Translations under genes and position numbers: made by a program | The notes under the pieces: generated by a model | Seen by the model: the letters and a program-made list of their open reading frames with translations, nothing else | Told to the model about the DNA's origin: nothing | The model's database searches: none | Shown here: in pieces, positions 1 to 9,860 of the stretch | Numbering within the stretch: the first letter of the stretch is position 1 | Layout of the letters: each line of letters begins with the position of its first letter | NCBI GenBank assembly: GCA_031216915.1 | Contig: CM062294.1 | Coordinates: forward strand, 390,529,217-390,593,216 | From: Pictodentalium vernedei | Taxonomy: Eukaryota; Mollusca; Scaphopoda; Dentaliida; Dentaliidae | Direction of reading: 5' to 3' | Length of the DNA stretch: 64,000 nt

Positions 1-1589
1 AAAGGCTTGTGGAATGCACCGTACCCCTGAATGATGTTATTCCCAAGGCAAATATATATACCTTCCTTAACCCACCCCCAGCCAACCTGGACAAAGGCCG
101 AGACAAACTCATGTCAAGTAAAGCAACTGCCGCAATAGTTACCCAGATGTTCGTTTCACTGCAAGCCCGGCCTGATTCAAACATGGATGAGTTTTTCATG
201 CACGAGAATGCACGTGATCCGCCAGCATTATCCGATAGAGGTAAGCTACGGAGTGGGACAAAATCTCAAATTCTCAATTGTTTACCAGCTATTCCTGCAC
301 AAGGGAAGAATTCAGCAGCTAGACAAGCTTCAGTTGTCATCTTGGATATGCCTGCTGTAGTCCATGTAATCAAACCACAGAAAGCGGATCTGTTTGGAGA
401 ATATGCTCGATTGCAATTATTGCCATACATCGAATCTCTGATTAACACGAACACCACAAGGGTTGATGCGATCTATGACTGTTACCCCGAAGGCAGTTTG
501 AAGAATCAGACGCGAGCAAAACGCCTCGGTGAGACAGCAGTTAGGTTGATACGGGTGTCCGAGAACGTCCCTTTACCTAAAGGGAAGAATTGGCAGGCAT
601 TCTTGAAAGTTAGTGAGAATAAAGACGAATTTTTCAAGTTCCTGTCTGCTGAACTGCTGAAATTAACATCAACATCCGAGTACCAGTTGTTAACGACATC
701 AGGAGAATATGTACTATGCAATAAGGATGTTAGCTTATGTGACATATCTCCATCGAACCACGAGGAAGCAGACACGCGCATGATGCTTCATCTCAACCAT
801 GCAGTCTCACAAGGTCACAAAATAGCTTTTCTTCGCACGGTTGATTCTGATGTCGTCATTCTGTCTTTGCACCATTTCGCAACATTCCGTGACCTTGGAC
901 TCAGTGAGCTGTGGATTGGGTTTGGAATTGGAAAGGCATATAAAGATATGCCAATTCATGAGATAGCTTCACAACTTGGACCTGATTACTGTAAGGCCCT
1001 GACTTTCTTCCACGCCTTCACAGGTTGTGATGTAACATCCAGCATGCTCGGCATTGGGAAGAAGACAGGATGGAATGCATGGATGAATTTTCCCGCATCA
1101 ACTGAAATGATGATAGAATTGACTGAGAATCCGCAAGTCTTTTCAGAGGATTCCCCTCATATGCAGCATATCGAAAAACTCACCATACAGATGTACAGTA
1201 ACAGTTGTGTCAGTACACGTGTCAATGATGCGAGACGGCATATGTTCACACATGGCCTTAAGTCTATGGAAAACATCCCGCCCACCAAAGCAGCTCTGTA
1301 TCAACATGTAAAAAGGGTAATTCTTGTGTCATCTTTCATTTGGCATCGTGCTCTGCAGAAACACTTATGTGTGCCAGACCCATCACAGTACGGATGGGAG
1401 TGGAATCCACGTCTCAATATTCTGGTCCCATTTTGGACTCACCTAGGAGACGCAAGTGCTGCATGTGCACTGATGCTCCACTGTAGTTGTGCCAAGGCCT
1501 GCAAGGGCAATTGCAAATGCTTGAAAGCTGGATTAAGGTGCACACCTTTGTGTAAGTGTGAAGGTGGCTGTTGTAACAATATTGAGTAG
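1..1589 (+). CDS. Uncharacterised invertebrate protein with PIN/FEN1-like acidic motifs and C-terminal CXC cysteine cluster (5' partial)
   Basis: The frame is open from the left edge to TAG at 1587-1589, so the N-terminus lies outside the window; the first codon of the readable frame at 9 is GTG and is not a believable eukaryotic start. Numbering from there (526 residues), I see an Asp in a strand-like segment (VVILDMPAVVHV, D113), then HEEADTRMM (251-259), TVDSDVVILS (278-286) and FFHAFTGCDVTSS (333-345). The order of acidic motifs E..EAD / DSD / GCD is what FEN1/XPG-type PIN nucleases use to bind metal, so a structure-specific nuclease fold is inferred. Residues 492-522 hold about 10 cysteines in CxC and CxxxC spacing, resembling tesmin/TSO1 CXC zinc-binding repeats. 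Proteins with the HEEADTR-DSDV-FHAxTGCD pattern are very numerous in marine invertebrate genomes, which suggests a transposon-linked or expanded family. It could be a domesticated or still mobile gene. No intron is needed within the visible part. Confidence 0.75.
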   Translation, partial: RLVECTVPLNDVIPKANIYTFLNPPPANLDKGRDKLMSSKATAAIVTQMFVSLQARPDSNMDEFFMHENARDPPALSDRGKLRSGTKSQILNCLPAIPAQGKNSAARQASVVILDMPAVVHVIKPQKADLFGEYARLQLLPYIESLINTNTTRVDAIYDCYPEGSLKNQTRAKRLGETAVRLIRVSENVPLPKGKNWQAFLKVSENKDEFFKFLSAELLKLTSTSEYQLLTTSGEYVLCNKDVSLCDISPSNHEEADTRMMLHLNHAVSQGHKIAFLRTVDSDVVILSLHHFATFRDLGLSELWIGFGIGKAYKDMPIHEIASQLGPDYCKALTFFHAFTGCDVTSSMLGIGKKTGWNAWMNFPASTEMMIELTENPQVFSEDSPHMQHIEKLTIQMYSNSCVSTRVNDARRHMFTHGLKSMENIPPTKAALYQHVKRVILVSSFIWHRALQKHLCVPDPSQYGWEWNPRLNILVPFWTHLGDASAACALMLHCSCAKACKGNCKCLKAGLRCTPLCKCEGGCCNNIE

Positions 1590-2969
1590 TATACTGTCAT
1601 GTTAGGACCAGTCATCTCCTATTCTGGTATTTTTTTTTCCATTTTCGGCCAGTTAACACATGTCATGTTTCTAGTTGAGTTGATTTTGCTAACAAATGTT
1701 CATCCCATGTGGCTTGCTACATTGTCCGGGGTATAGGAATACAGTTTTAGATTTCGGAAAATAGTCTGTTATTTACTGCACAAGACGGTGTTAATTCATG
1801 CATAGCATGATACAATATCCCCAACTATTTTGCCTCTGTACAACAGTTGATACCTTCGTTCACCCGTGTGTTCATCTATGGTATCCTTGTCTTTCTCTGG
1901 CCATAGGCCACATGTGACTAGTCAGTTCCTACTCCATAGCAAATCAACTTGGAAATCCTTCATCTTGTAGCGCACTCATGTCTCAATGAATCCATACCTG
2001 AGTTGATCTAATAAATCTAACGTAAGGTATCAAATTGCCATACCGGATCATATTTCGATAAGTTATTCGCTAAAACATTTCGACCACTCATCGACATCAA
2101 AGGTCATGTTTTGGCTCCCAGTGGTGGCTATATCTCTATATCCCTGGTAAAGTAGCATACCATGAGGGATGGGCATTAAGTGTCGGCAACATTAATCCTG
2201 ACTTGGAACACACCACATCTTAACTGGCCGAAAATGAAGAATACTACTTGTAGTCAAAAAATATTCCTGTACCTCGAATGACTGCAAACATACACTCACC
2301 CCTTCTAGTCCCATTTTGCCAATGTTCTATACTGGCAAGATAACATTGTATAATTAACAACGGGAACTAATGCATCCCGAGTTCATTCCAGCACTGCCCT
2401 TGCTGGCAGACGTGTCGCTATGGTGTTGAGATTGAACCAGAACTCCTCTAGAAATTTGATAGTTTTATTTTCTTAGAAAATAAATCTATCGAAAATGCCG
2501 GAAGTTGAGAATAGACTGTCACTTTAATTGGATTATCAAATGTCCAAGTATCCCCACTGCTGCATACTATCGAGTACCCTTGTTCATGTGTTGACAGGAA
2601 TCTCTCATACCATGTTCATTTGACCATTGCATTCCCGAGAAACATTCAACACTAATTTATCTACGGACGGACGATCATACTGACAGTCAGACACACAGAC
2701 GCACACATCGACGGAAATTCTGATCCCATTATCCATTAATCTTCCCCCCAACTTGTTCCAAGGGCTTCACTCCATCATTCACATCAATTACAGCACATGT
2801 ATGGTGTTAGGTTTGGAGCTTCAGTTGTGCGATCGGCGAAAATAGCTTTTTTTCGATCCGCTTGGCGGCCATTTTGGATTTCGCTGCTAGTGGTGGCTAG
2901 AGGATGGTGCCAACTTGTAGCCGATCGATTTTGAAATCTCTGATGCCTACCCTTACATCATGCCAAATT
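1590..2969. other. Non-coding 3' flank of the PIN/CXC gene
   Basis: No convincing coding frame. There is an inverted repeat: CATTTTCGGCCAGTTAA near 1640-1656 and its complement TTAACTGGCCGAAAATG near 2220-2236, enclosing about 560 bp. This could be part of a mobile unit that includes the preceding gene, or a small separate insertion. The stretch 2820-3018 is GC-mixed and ends abruptly against the LINE. Confidence 0.4.
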
Positions 2970-4457
2970 TCAGGAAGGTATCACCAAGTGCACAATTCTA
3001 GCGAATTCCTCCCCCGCTAGTATGAATTTATTTTTCCTAATTAAGTCTAGTCGTGGCCAGGCCTTTTCACAAATGTGGTTAATGTGGCGATCCCATGTAC
3101 ATCGCGAGTTGAGAATAACACCAAGGTGTTTGTGCTCTGTGACTTCTGTGATGGCTGTATTGGCCATATTTAAAGTGGGGTGACCTACAGGTTCTATTTT
3201 GCCCGATATAATTATTGTTTCTGTTTTGTGAGGGTTGAATTTCACAAGCCATGTTCTAGCCCGTTGCTCGATTTTCATCAGGTCATTATTTAGAAGCTGT
3301 GAGGCTCGATCAGGGTTCTCAACGATCAAGTACAGAGTTCTATCGTCCGCAAATAATCGGATGCAACTTGTCAAGTCAAATGTTATATCATTTATATATA
3401 TAAGAAACAATGGACCTAAAATTGATCCCCGTGGAACACCTGAGGAGACTGGTTTCCAAGAAGAGGTTTCTGAATTTATTACTACCCTTTGCTGGCGATC
3501 ACTGAGATAAGATTTTAAAAATTCAAGGAGTTCACCAGAAATTCCCATTTTATTCAATTTATATATCAAGCCCTTATGCCAAACCTTATCGAAAGCTTTG
3601 CTTACGTCACAGAATACCACTCTCACGTCCTTGCCCTCATCAAGTGCTCCACTGAACGCATCATATATATCCGTCAGCTGAAGAACAGTTGAATCGCGAG
3701 GAGTAAAACCTGACTGGAAAGGACTAAGAATATTATTCTCCTCAATGAAATTCCAGAATTGCTTAAACACGCACCTTTCGAGGACTTTCCCTGAACAGCT
3801 AAGTAATGATATTGGTCGATAACTGGACACCAAATTTGGAGGATTCTTTTTAAGAACTGGGATTACGTTGGCCCTTTTCCAGTACATCGGGAAGTGGGAG
3901 TTACTAAGTAGAGTATTAAACAAAGTGGTGAGTGGTCTTGTGAGAGAGGCAATGCACCCTTTCAGGAGACGAGGGCTCAGGAGATCCGGACCAGATGCCT
4001 TTGAAATTTTCAGAGACTTGAGCGAATTACGAACGTCATTTTCAGTTATTAGTACATTATTTAATGAAGGGCGTTCGTCTAATGGCTCGGGGGGGGGGGG
4101 GGGATGTGCGTTCCTGTCGTCGAGTGTCGCAATATCGCAGAAGTAATCGTTGAATGTGTCTACTTTGTCTACATTTCTTGTAATAATTTTATTCTGATGG
4201 AGCAAGTTTGGAATGTCAGTCACTTTATTACCTAGAAGCAGTTTGAGCGTTTTCCACCATAATGTTGGGGTAGTAGAAGTACTGTTTAATGTATTTTGTA
4301 TTTTTTCGTAATAGTTGGCCTTTGATTTTCTGATCGCAGAGACAACTTCGTTACGTTTTAAGCGATATTTGTCCCATGCCTCGGGTCTGCTATTTGATTT
4401 GGCTGAACGATAGAGACGTTTCCTTTGCCGTATCAGTAGCCTAATTTTATTATGCAT
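2970..4457 (-). pseudogene. LINE reverse transcriptase domain (3'-truncated)
   Basis: A 495-residue frame. It copies element RNA at a nicked target in known relatives. Visible RT blocks: SSYRPISLLS (211-220), FCDVSKAFDKVWH (282-294, with the metal-binding Asp), SGVPRGSILGPLFLIYIND (339-357) and LFADDRTLY (368-376), the YADD-type catalytic box. The usual VPQGS is VPRGS and the usual FADDT is FADDR, so two conserved positions are changed. From about residue 481 the sequence no longer resembles the family and ends after 15 unrelated residues, so the thumb and C-terminal domain are missing. A run of 15 C (4089-4103, G on plus) encodes five prolines in frame. The frame begins at a Met that is simply the first ATG after a frameshift from the endonuclease. 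Confidence 0.85.
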
Positions 4458-5334
4458 CCATTTTGGGTTCTTTCCTCCTTACAGTAATCAGTTTATTTGG
4501 GACATATGCGGATGCTAACTCGAGTACCGTAGAGCAAAAGTCCTCAACCATGATATCCAAGTTTGTCTGATCGAGAATAGTGTTCCACTGGTAAATCGCT
4601 AATGCATTGTTTAGTCCTTCAAAATCGCCCTCGTCATATTTCCATATTCTACGTTTGAAACTGTTAACTCTTATTTTCTTAAAGTTTATTTCAATGTAAA
4701 CTGGGCAATGATAACGCATTAAGCTGGAAATAAAATAGTCACCTTCGTCGCAGGATATAACGTCTACTGTATCACTGACAGCAATTAAATCTAACAGGGT
4801 TGCCGAGGATTCGGTGAAGAACGTAGGCTCAGACACCAGCTGTCTAAGATTAAAGTAATCAGCAATATCGCAAATTTTTCCCCGAACGGGCGGAAGTGAA
4901 TTGTCATTAAAATCCCCTGTAACAATTAAGTCCGAAATCCCAGAGTCTTTAGCTTTCTCAATGGATGTAGTAACCATATCCCACACTTCGTTGGTACTGT
5001 TTGGTGGTCTATAGAAAACACCGAGCAGGAAGGATCGTTTACCAGTATAGACTTCGATCCATATGCTTTCAAGTGGGGGAACTTCTAAGTCTGGTCGTAC
5101 CTTGAAGGAAATTGTTGTCTTGATGTATATTGCGATCCCTCCTCCCCTTGTAGGGGGGTCTTTCCTTAGGACAGTTTGGAAACCGTTAATTTCGAGATCA
5201 GAACTATTGTCTGTTGGTTTTAGCCAAGTTTCGGTAAATGCCCAATTATCGTTTGCTGGCATTTCACATTGCAGTATGTCAATTTTAGGTTTTAAGCTTT
5301 GGATATTCATTTGGCAAATTTTAAATGTTGTCAA
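4450..5334 (-). pseudogene. LINE APE-like endonuclease domain
   Basis: A 294-residue frame of the EEP (exonuclease-endonuclease-phosphatase) fold, which nicks target DNA to prime reverse transcription. Motifs: QMNIQSL (8-14), FTETWL (33-38, catalytic Glu35), GGGIAIYIK (64-72), FYRPP (107-111), TGDFN (139-143) and LLDLI (180-184). The final family motif SDH-P appears as RYHCPV (207-212): the catalytic Asp is a Tyr, which should inactivate the enzyme. The frame ends at TAA after an extra A in an AAAA tract near 4458-4461; removing one A would keep reading into the RT frame, so endonuclease and RT were one polyprotein. The upstream frame is open through a Ser-rich stretch; TTG at 5334 is not a real start. 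Confidence 0.85.
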
Positions 5335-5582
5335 TGAAGAATTGGAGCTTGAGGAGCTTGCGCACGGATAGCGAGGGGGCCGGGATTAGGTTCAATATTA
5401 CCGGAAAGGACAAGAAGCATCAATACACATATACACATAGAAAGAACTAATGGTATCGACAAGCATGCAGATACTCGTTGATGAAGTAATGACTTTGCTT
5501 TGTTGGCCAAGATCAAGCTATAAGTGTACGATGGGTGCATGGAATTTGTTTTATTGCATATATGTAATAATTTAACTATCAT
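5331..5582 (-). pseudogene. LINE N-terminal hydrophobic leader with 2A-like ribosome-skipping motif
   Basis: An 83-residue frame from ATG at 5582. Residues 41-60 are hydrophobic (LSIPLVLSMCICVLMLLVLS) and run straight into GNIEPNPGP (61-69). 2A peptides have the consensus D(V/I)ExNPGP and make the ribosome skip the Gly-Pro bond; here the first Asp is Asn, while NPGP is intact (expected break between residues 68 and 69, 5381-5376). 2A-like sequences at the N-terminus of APE-type LINE ORFs are known from sea urchins, amphioxus and molluscs, and some double as signal peptides. Fourteen codons later the frame stops. The Ser-rich lead into the endonuclease lies one frame away; one base lost from the CCCCC run (plus-strand GGGGG near 5373-5377) would explain this. 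Confidence 0.75.
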
Positions 5583-6860
5583 AAGTCTGAATATATAGTA
5601 AGACTGTATATTGAAATCTCTGGATATCTGTTGGAGCAGACAGTAAATGCATCATAGCTAGCATTGATGTAATACCTTTGCATTGATACTTTAGTAAAAG
5701 ATTTGCAAGCATGATGCACGGCTGGTCAAGTAAGCGTTTTCCGTGTACACCCCTGTGTGCACGTACGATGAATAGACCCACTCGCATTCTATAAGTGTCT
5801 ATATTACACATTATTCGTTTCAAGAGATAAAGTAGTAAACTTTAATAGACAGTGGGGGGGTGGGGGGGGGGGGTGGGGGGGCACGCTGCACATAAACACG
5901 CGAACAGTCAAAAGTCCAGAAACCGGAAAAGCCACAGTCACAGCCAATGTAAAACATTTGTGAGGACAGAAGAGAATTTCAGGAAGAAAGGAATGAGGAG
6001 ACGTTAATGAAAATTTGAAAGAAAAAATCAAACATATCAAAAAAATATATACATACACAAGAGAAAACATCAGCTTCATTGCTGACTTAGTTGGGTATGG
6101 GTTATGGAGCCCAGCAGTTGGATCGTTATGATATACTTATGCTTGTGGTTGGGGAGCGGAGTCATTAATATAATTTACAAGTTCCCGTAATGCATTCTGT
6201 TGCTTGTTACTCTGGTGTGGAATGGGGTTGGGAGAGCTTGTTGGTAAGTGGGCGTCAGAGTGAATGATCTATTGAGAAACAAAAGTGTCTTTTTACTGAT
6301 TGAAGGTCAGGACTTTCCTTTGCTATTAAATGTGTGAAGGTGTCCAAGTGGTTTGCAACAGTGAGAGGGAGAAAATCAAATAGCATTCTTCACGGCACTG
6401 TAGCAAACAATTATGATTGCTTGAAGAGAATGTCTGCAACGAATTTAACAGTACCAAATGCTGTATTAATAAAATGCCTTATTTCTGCAGTTATTTGAAA
6501 GGGTTAAAATTTGGGATCCATTTGGTATTTAGGTTGTTTATAAGTGCAGGTATTTTGAGTTTTCATAGCGCAGAGTAGAGTGCCAATTGATTCCCTCCAA
6601 AGCACTCTGCTAATAATTATAACTGAATGGAGGGTCTAAAATGTTCGACAGAGTTGGTGGAACCTGATGAATATTGTTCGAAAACTTTATGTCGGCAATA
6701 ATTGGGAATTATTTCCTGTAATGTCATGGAAATGCGTGGGAGAGGTGGGGGATAGGCGTGTGTGTCGGGAGGGGGGGGGGGGCATAATCAGAAAGCAACA
6801 TTAGCGGGTGTTGGTAGTTTGTCGACCGGTAATGTTCAAAGGTTTACATATCCAACTATT
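5583..6860. other. Unassigned DNA upstream of the LINE
   Basis: No recognisable gene. Contains interrupted poly-G at 5854-5881 and G12 at 6771-6782. The minus-strand frames covering 5572-6079 lack recognisable features and are compositionally T-rich. Part of 5583-6100 may be 5' UTR of the LINE. Confidence 0.3.
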
Positions 6861-7185
6861 TAGATTTGCTACAGCGCTGTGATGAGTGTTTGCCTAGAGA
6901 GATTTATATCTTCCTCGAATTCAGAAGAAGTAAAAGGCGGTGCGGTTGGAATGCTATATTTTGGCAATTAATTAATCTTACACAAAGTTGCGAGGAGGGG
7001 GGGGGGGGGGGGGGGGGCACAACGAGGATAGCAACTATCCAAGGTTTTAACGATTGGTCGCCAGATGATATTTGGTTTTTGTTTACGCGGCTATTTAGGT
7101 TAGCTACAACGTAATTGGGAGTGTCAGTCGGAGCGCCCCAAAGCACGTTCAACAAGCATGTGTAATTGCTTAGGAGGGAATTGTG
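6771..7185. repeat. Degenerate tandem pair with leading G runs
   Basis: Two weakly similar ~225-bp segments each begin with a G run (6771-6782 and 6997-7017, G21), followed by similar text (an 'atagcaac' type motif, then GGTTTTAACG / GGTGTTGG, then TTTAC..CTATTTAG.TT.GCTAC). Similarity is by eye and low. Confidence 0.3.
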
Positions 7186-7189
7186 TCTT

Positions 7190-8405
7190 AATCAATTTTG
7201 GTGATACCCATTACAGTTCTATTGGAAGGATAGGGATTTTCCTACTTCAACATACCCCAGAAAGTTTTATTTTTCTGCTCAAATAAGAAGATTCATTATT
7301 TAATTTTTTTATTTCTGTCCATTAACTTTTGAATTGATCAACGTGAATCATTTCACCCCCACCCCCCCCCCCCCCCCCCCTTCATAGTGACTAAATTCCA
7401 CTAATTTGGACACACCGTGCCAAGCACATGTACGCCGGGTCGACCATGGTTCGACCCGGCATGGGGAAAATTACAAATTTTGCTTTAAAAGGCGCAATTT
7501 CCTGTCTTCTGAAGGATCAATTCCTACTTCAACATACCCCAAAAAGTTTTATTTTTTCTGCTCAAATAACAAGATTCATAATTTGATTTTTTTTCATTTC
7601 TGCCCACTAACTTTTGAATTACCATCCTCCTCTTAGTGACTGAGTTCCACTAATTTGGATACACCGTGCCAAGCACATGTGCGCCAGGTCGACCATAGTT
7701 CGACCCGGAATGGGAAATTTTTTTAATTTGGCATTAAAAGGAGCAATTTCCTGTCTTCTGAAGGATCAATTCCTACTTCAACATACCCCAAAATTTTGCA
7801 TTAAAAGGTGCAATTTCCTGTCTTCCGAAGGATCAATTCCTACTTCAACATACCCCAAAAAGTTTTATTTTTTCTGCACAAATAACAAGATTCATTATTT
7901 GATTTTATTTTATTTCTGTCCACTAACTTTTGAACGACCATCCATAATCATTTTACCCCCCCCCCCCCCCGGCATCTACCCTCCCCCTACAATAGTGACT
8001 AAATTCCACTAATTTGGATACACCGTGCCAAGCACATGTGTGCCGGGTCGACCATGGTTCAACCCGGCATGGAAAAATTTTAAAATTTGGCATTAAAAGG
8101 AGCAATTTCCTGTTTTCTGAAGGATCAGTTCCTGCTTCAACATACCCCCAAAAGTTTTATTTCTTCTGCTCAAATAACAAGATTCATTATTTGCAATATT
8201 TTATATCTGTCCACTAACTTTTGAAGGACCATTCAGAATCATTTTATCCGCCCCCCCCCCCAACACCCTCCACCTCCTCAAAGTGACTAAATTCCACTAA
8301 TTTGGATACTCTTTGCCAAGCACATGTGCCCCGGGTCGACCATGGTTCCACCCGGCGTGTAAAAATTTTAAAATTTGGCATTAAAAGGAGCAATTTCCTG
8401 TCTTT
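7190..8405 (+). repeat. Tandem array, ~250-350 bp unit with internal palindrome and C tract
   Basis: Unit landmarks recur in the same order: ACTAATTTGGAyACACCGTG, an almost perfect palindrome GCCGGGTCGACCATGGTTCG.. (about 27 bp, e.g. 7435-7461), 'ggagcaatttcctgtcttctgaagga', 'acataccccaaaaagtttta', 'tgtccactaacttttga', then a pure C run. Unit starts near 7396, 7646, 8005 and 8294; spacing 250, about 360, 289. The long third unit contains an internal duplication of about 65 bp (7740-7855). C runs: 7362-7380 (19), 7956-7970 (15), 8251-8261 (11). The open frames here only reflect the repeat unit. Confidence 0.8.
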
Positions 8406-8889
8406 GTACCATCGAAAGCCTCTGTTTGCGAGAGCATTTCTCCTACTTTCAATTACCAGTAACCATTCATCACTTGAAATTTAACCTGCTATTGAAGACA
8501 GATAATCTCTTCTGTTAATTAGTTAACGTTTCGTATTGTCATAGTTGTGTATAATCTGTGTGTTGAAGAAACACCTCAAATATAACAATAGAGACTCAGT
8601 CATGGGATTATATTCAATGTAATCACAGGTACAACTTGACAACTCTGAGTTAATTCACTGGTAGATAAAATGGATCAAAATGGTGAAAATTGAAAAACAG
8701 TGTCTGAAATTTTTCTAGGAGTGGGGGGGGGGGGGGCGAAAATGTTTCCAGGGGGCGCCGCCCCCTATCCCCCCTCACCCGTGGTTGCAGGCCTGTAGCT
8801 TATGTGGTTAAACGAAATACGATCTAATGGGGGTAACTCGAAACATTTGCTCAGCGGTCGCATTTTCTCGTGTCAGGTTTTGTTAGTTT
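8406..8889. other. Unassigned DNA
   Basis: No gene seen. A G14 run at 8723-8736 is followed by a short GC palindrome GGGGGCGCCGCCCCC at 8752-8766. Confidence 0.3.
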
Positions 8890-8893
8890 TTAA

Positions 8894-9136
8894 CCCTTTA
8901 CCCAACGTAACGGCCAAAACCGGCCAGCGCTATTCTCAAAAATCGTCAATTAATTTTCAAAATATTTTCATTTTTTGTCTCAAAAACATAGGTTATGACC
9001 CCTCGTTGGAACGAGCTCGTCGAGCTCGTTCCAACGAGGGGTCATAACCTATGTTTTTGAGACAAAAAATGAAAAAAATTAGTTATTCAAGATTTTTTTT
9101 TGCAAGTGTCGTCTGCTTTTCATGTTAGGTAAAGGG
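8894..9136 (+). mobile_element. TTAA-MITE copy 1 (A-end first)
   Basis: Flanked by TTAA at 8890-8893 and 9137-9140. A-end begins CCCTTTACCCAACGTAACGG; B-end (reverse) begins CCCTTTACCTAACATGAAAA. The centre (about 8968-9071) is a near-perfect palindrome: TTTGTCTCAAAAACATAGG .. TTGGAACGAGCTCGT and its complement. TTAA target sites and CCCTTT ends are typical of piggyBac-superfamily MITEs; there is no transposase. Open frames in it are artefacts of the repeat. Confidence 0.9.
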
Positions 9137-9269
9137 TTAAAACGGATCAAACAAGTTTCCTTTTTTCACTAAAGTGAGTGACCGTGGTTTAAGAAGGTTA
9201 CAGGCTTATAGCCAGAAAACCGAAGTTTTAGCCAACATGGCAGATGTTTATGTCCATCGGGAATACAAT

Positions 9270-9835
9270 GTTAATCGGCATGAAACAGTGGTGCTTTCCG
9301 GCGGAAAATGTTGTTTCCGTTTTCCACTTTGGCTGTTTGGAGAATGTGTTTTCACACGGTAATTTGCATGTTTTTTTTTAATTCTTCCCAATGTTCTTCC
9401 CTGAAAAAAACGAGCACACCTCACCTCCTAGACTTTTATATTACTGGAGAGTACAGTGTCTGTATGATGTGTCACGATTTCTACACTGTTGATATAATGA
9501 ACAGGAAAAAAAGTTACAGGACATCAAAAGATGGAGAAAACGCCATTTTCTTATTTTTAAATAAATTTGTTTCAACAGAGAATAATAAATATGTGTATAG
9601 TTTAAAACTGTTCTATAAGAAATTGCCTGTAGTTTGTGAAATGATGCGCACATCAATGATATAAATTCTCTAACATTTCGAAATTTAAATTTTTATCTGA
9701 AATTCCCATACCCTTAGTTAAATTTACTGATAGGTTTAGGAAAGTAAGGGGAGCTAACTTTCCCGCAAATCTCTTCCGTTGACGAAGATTGTCAGCCATG
9801 TTTTTCAAGAAACAAAAATGCAAAGTATCATCTCC
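9270..9835. repeat. Dispersed repeat, uninterrupted copy
   Basis: The part 9630-9800 (GTTTGTGAAATGATGCGCAC..AACATTTCGAAATTT..GGGGAGCTAACTTTCC..ATCTCTTCC) is homologous to 55420-55505 plus 56765-56855, where the same sequence is split by an insertion. This copy is therefore the empty site for that insertion. Two overlapping open frames (9308-9664) have no recognisable domain. Confidence 0.65.
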
Positions 9836-9860
9836 CAACCGCCTAACTGTCAGGGGTTAA

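Larger units (their letters stand above)
3018..5582 (-). mobile_element. APE-type non-LTR retrotransposon (Jockey/CR1-like), broken
   Basis: Read on the minus strand the element carries, in order, a hydrophobic leader with a 2A-like motif, an apurinic-type endonuclease and a reverse transcriptase. This is the one-ORF layout of CR1/L2/Rex1/Jockey-like LINEs. Homology stops at about 3018 inside the RT thumb/connection region (after IRKNKFIL), so the 3' end is lost. That is unusual, because LINE copies normally lose their 5' end through incomplete reverse transcription. A later deletion or insertion of foreign sequence from the left is the likely explanation. The 5' limit beyond 5582 is not defined; the region up to about 6100 could be its 5' UTR. 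Confidence 0.85.

Noticed and set aside
5572-6079. Possible extra LINE ORF1 upstream of the 2A leader
   Set aside because: The two minus frames are short, in different registers and have no RNA-binding, zinc-knuckle or coiled-coil features.
8802-9047. Open frames across MITE copies 1 and 7 with nearly the same peptide
   Set aside because: They arise from the same palindromic MITE and have no start context or domain.
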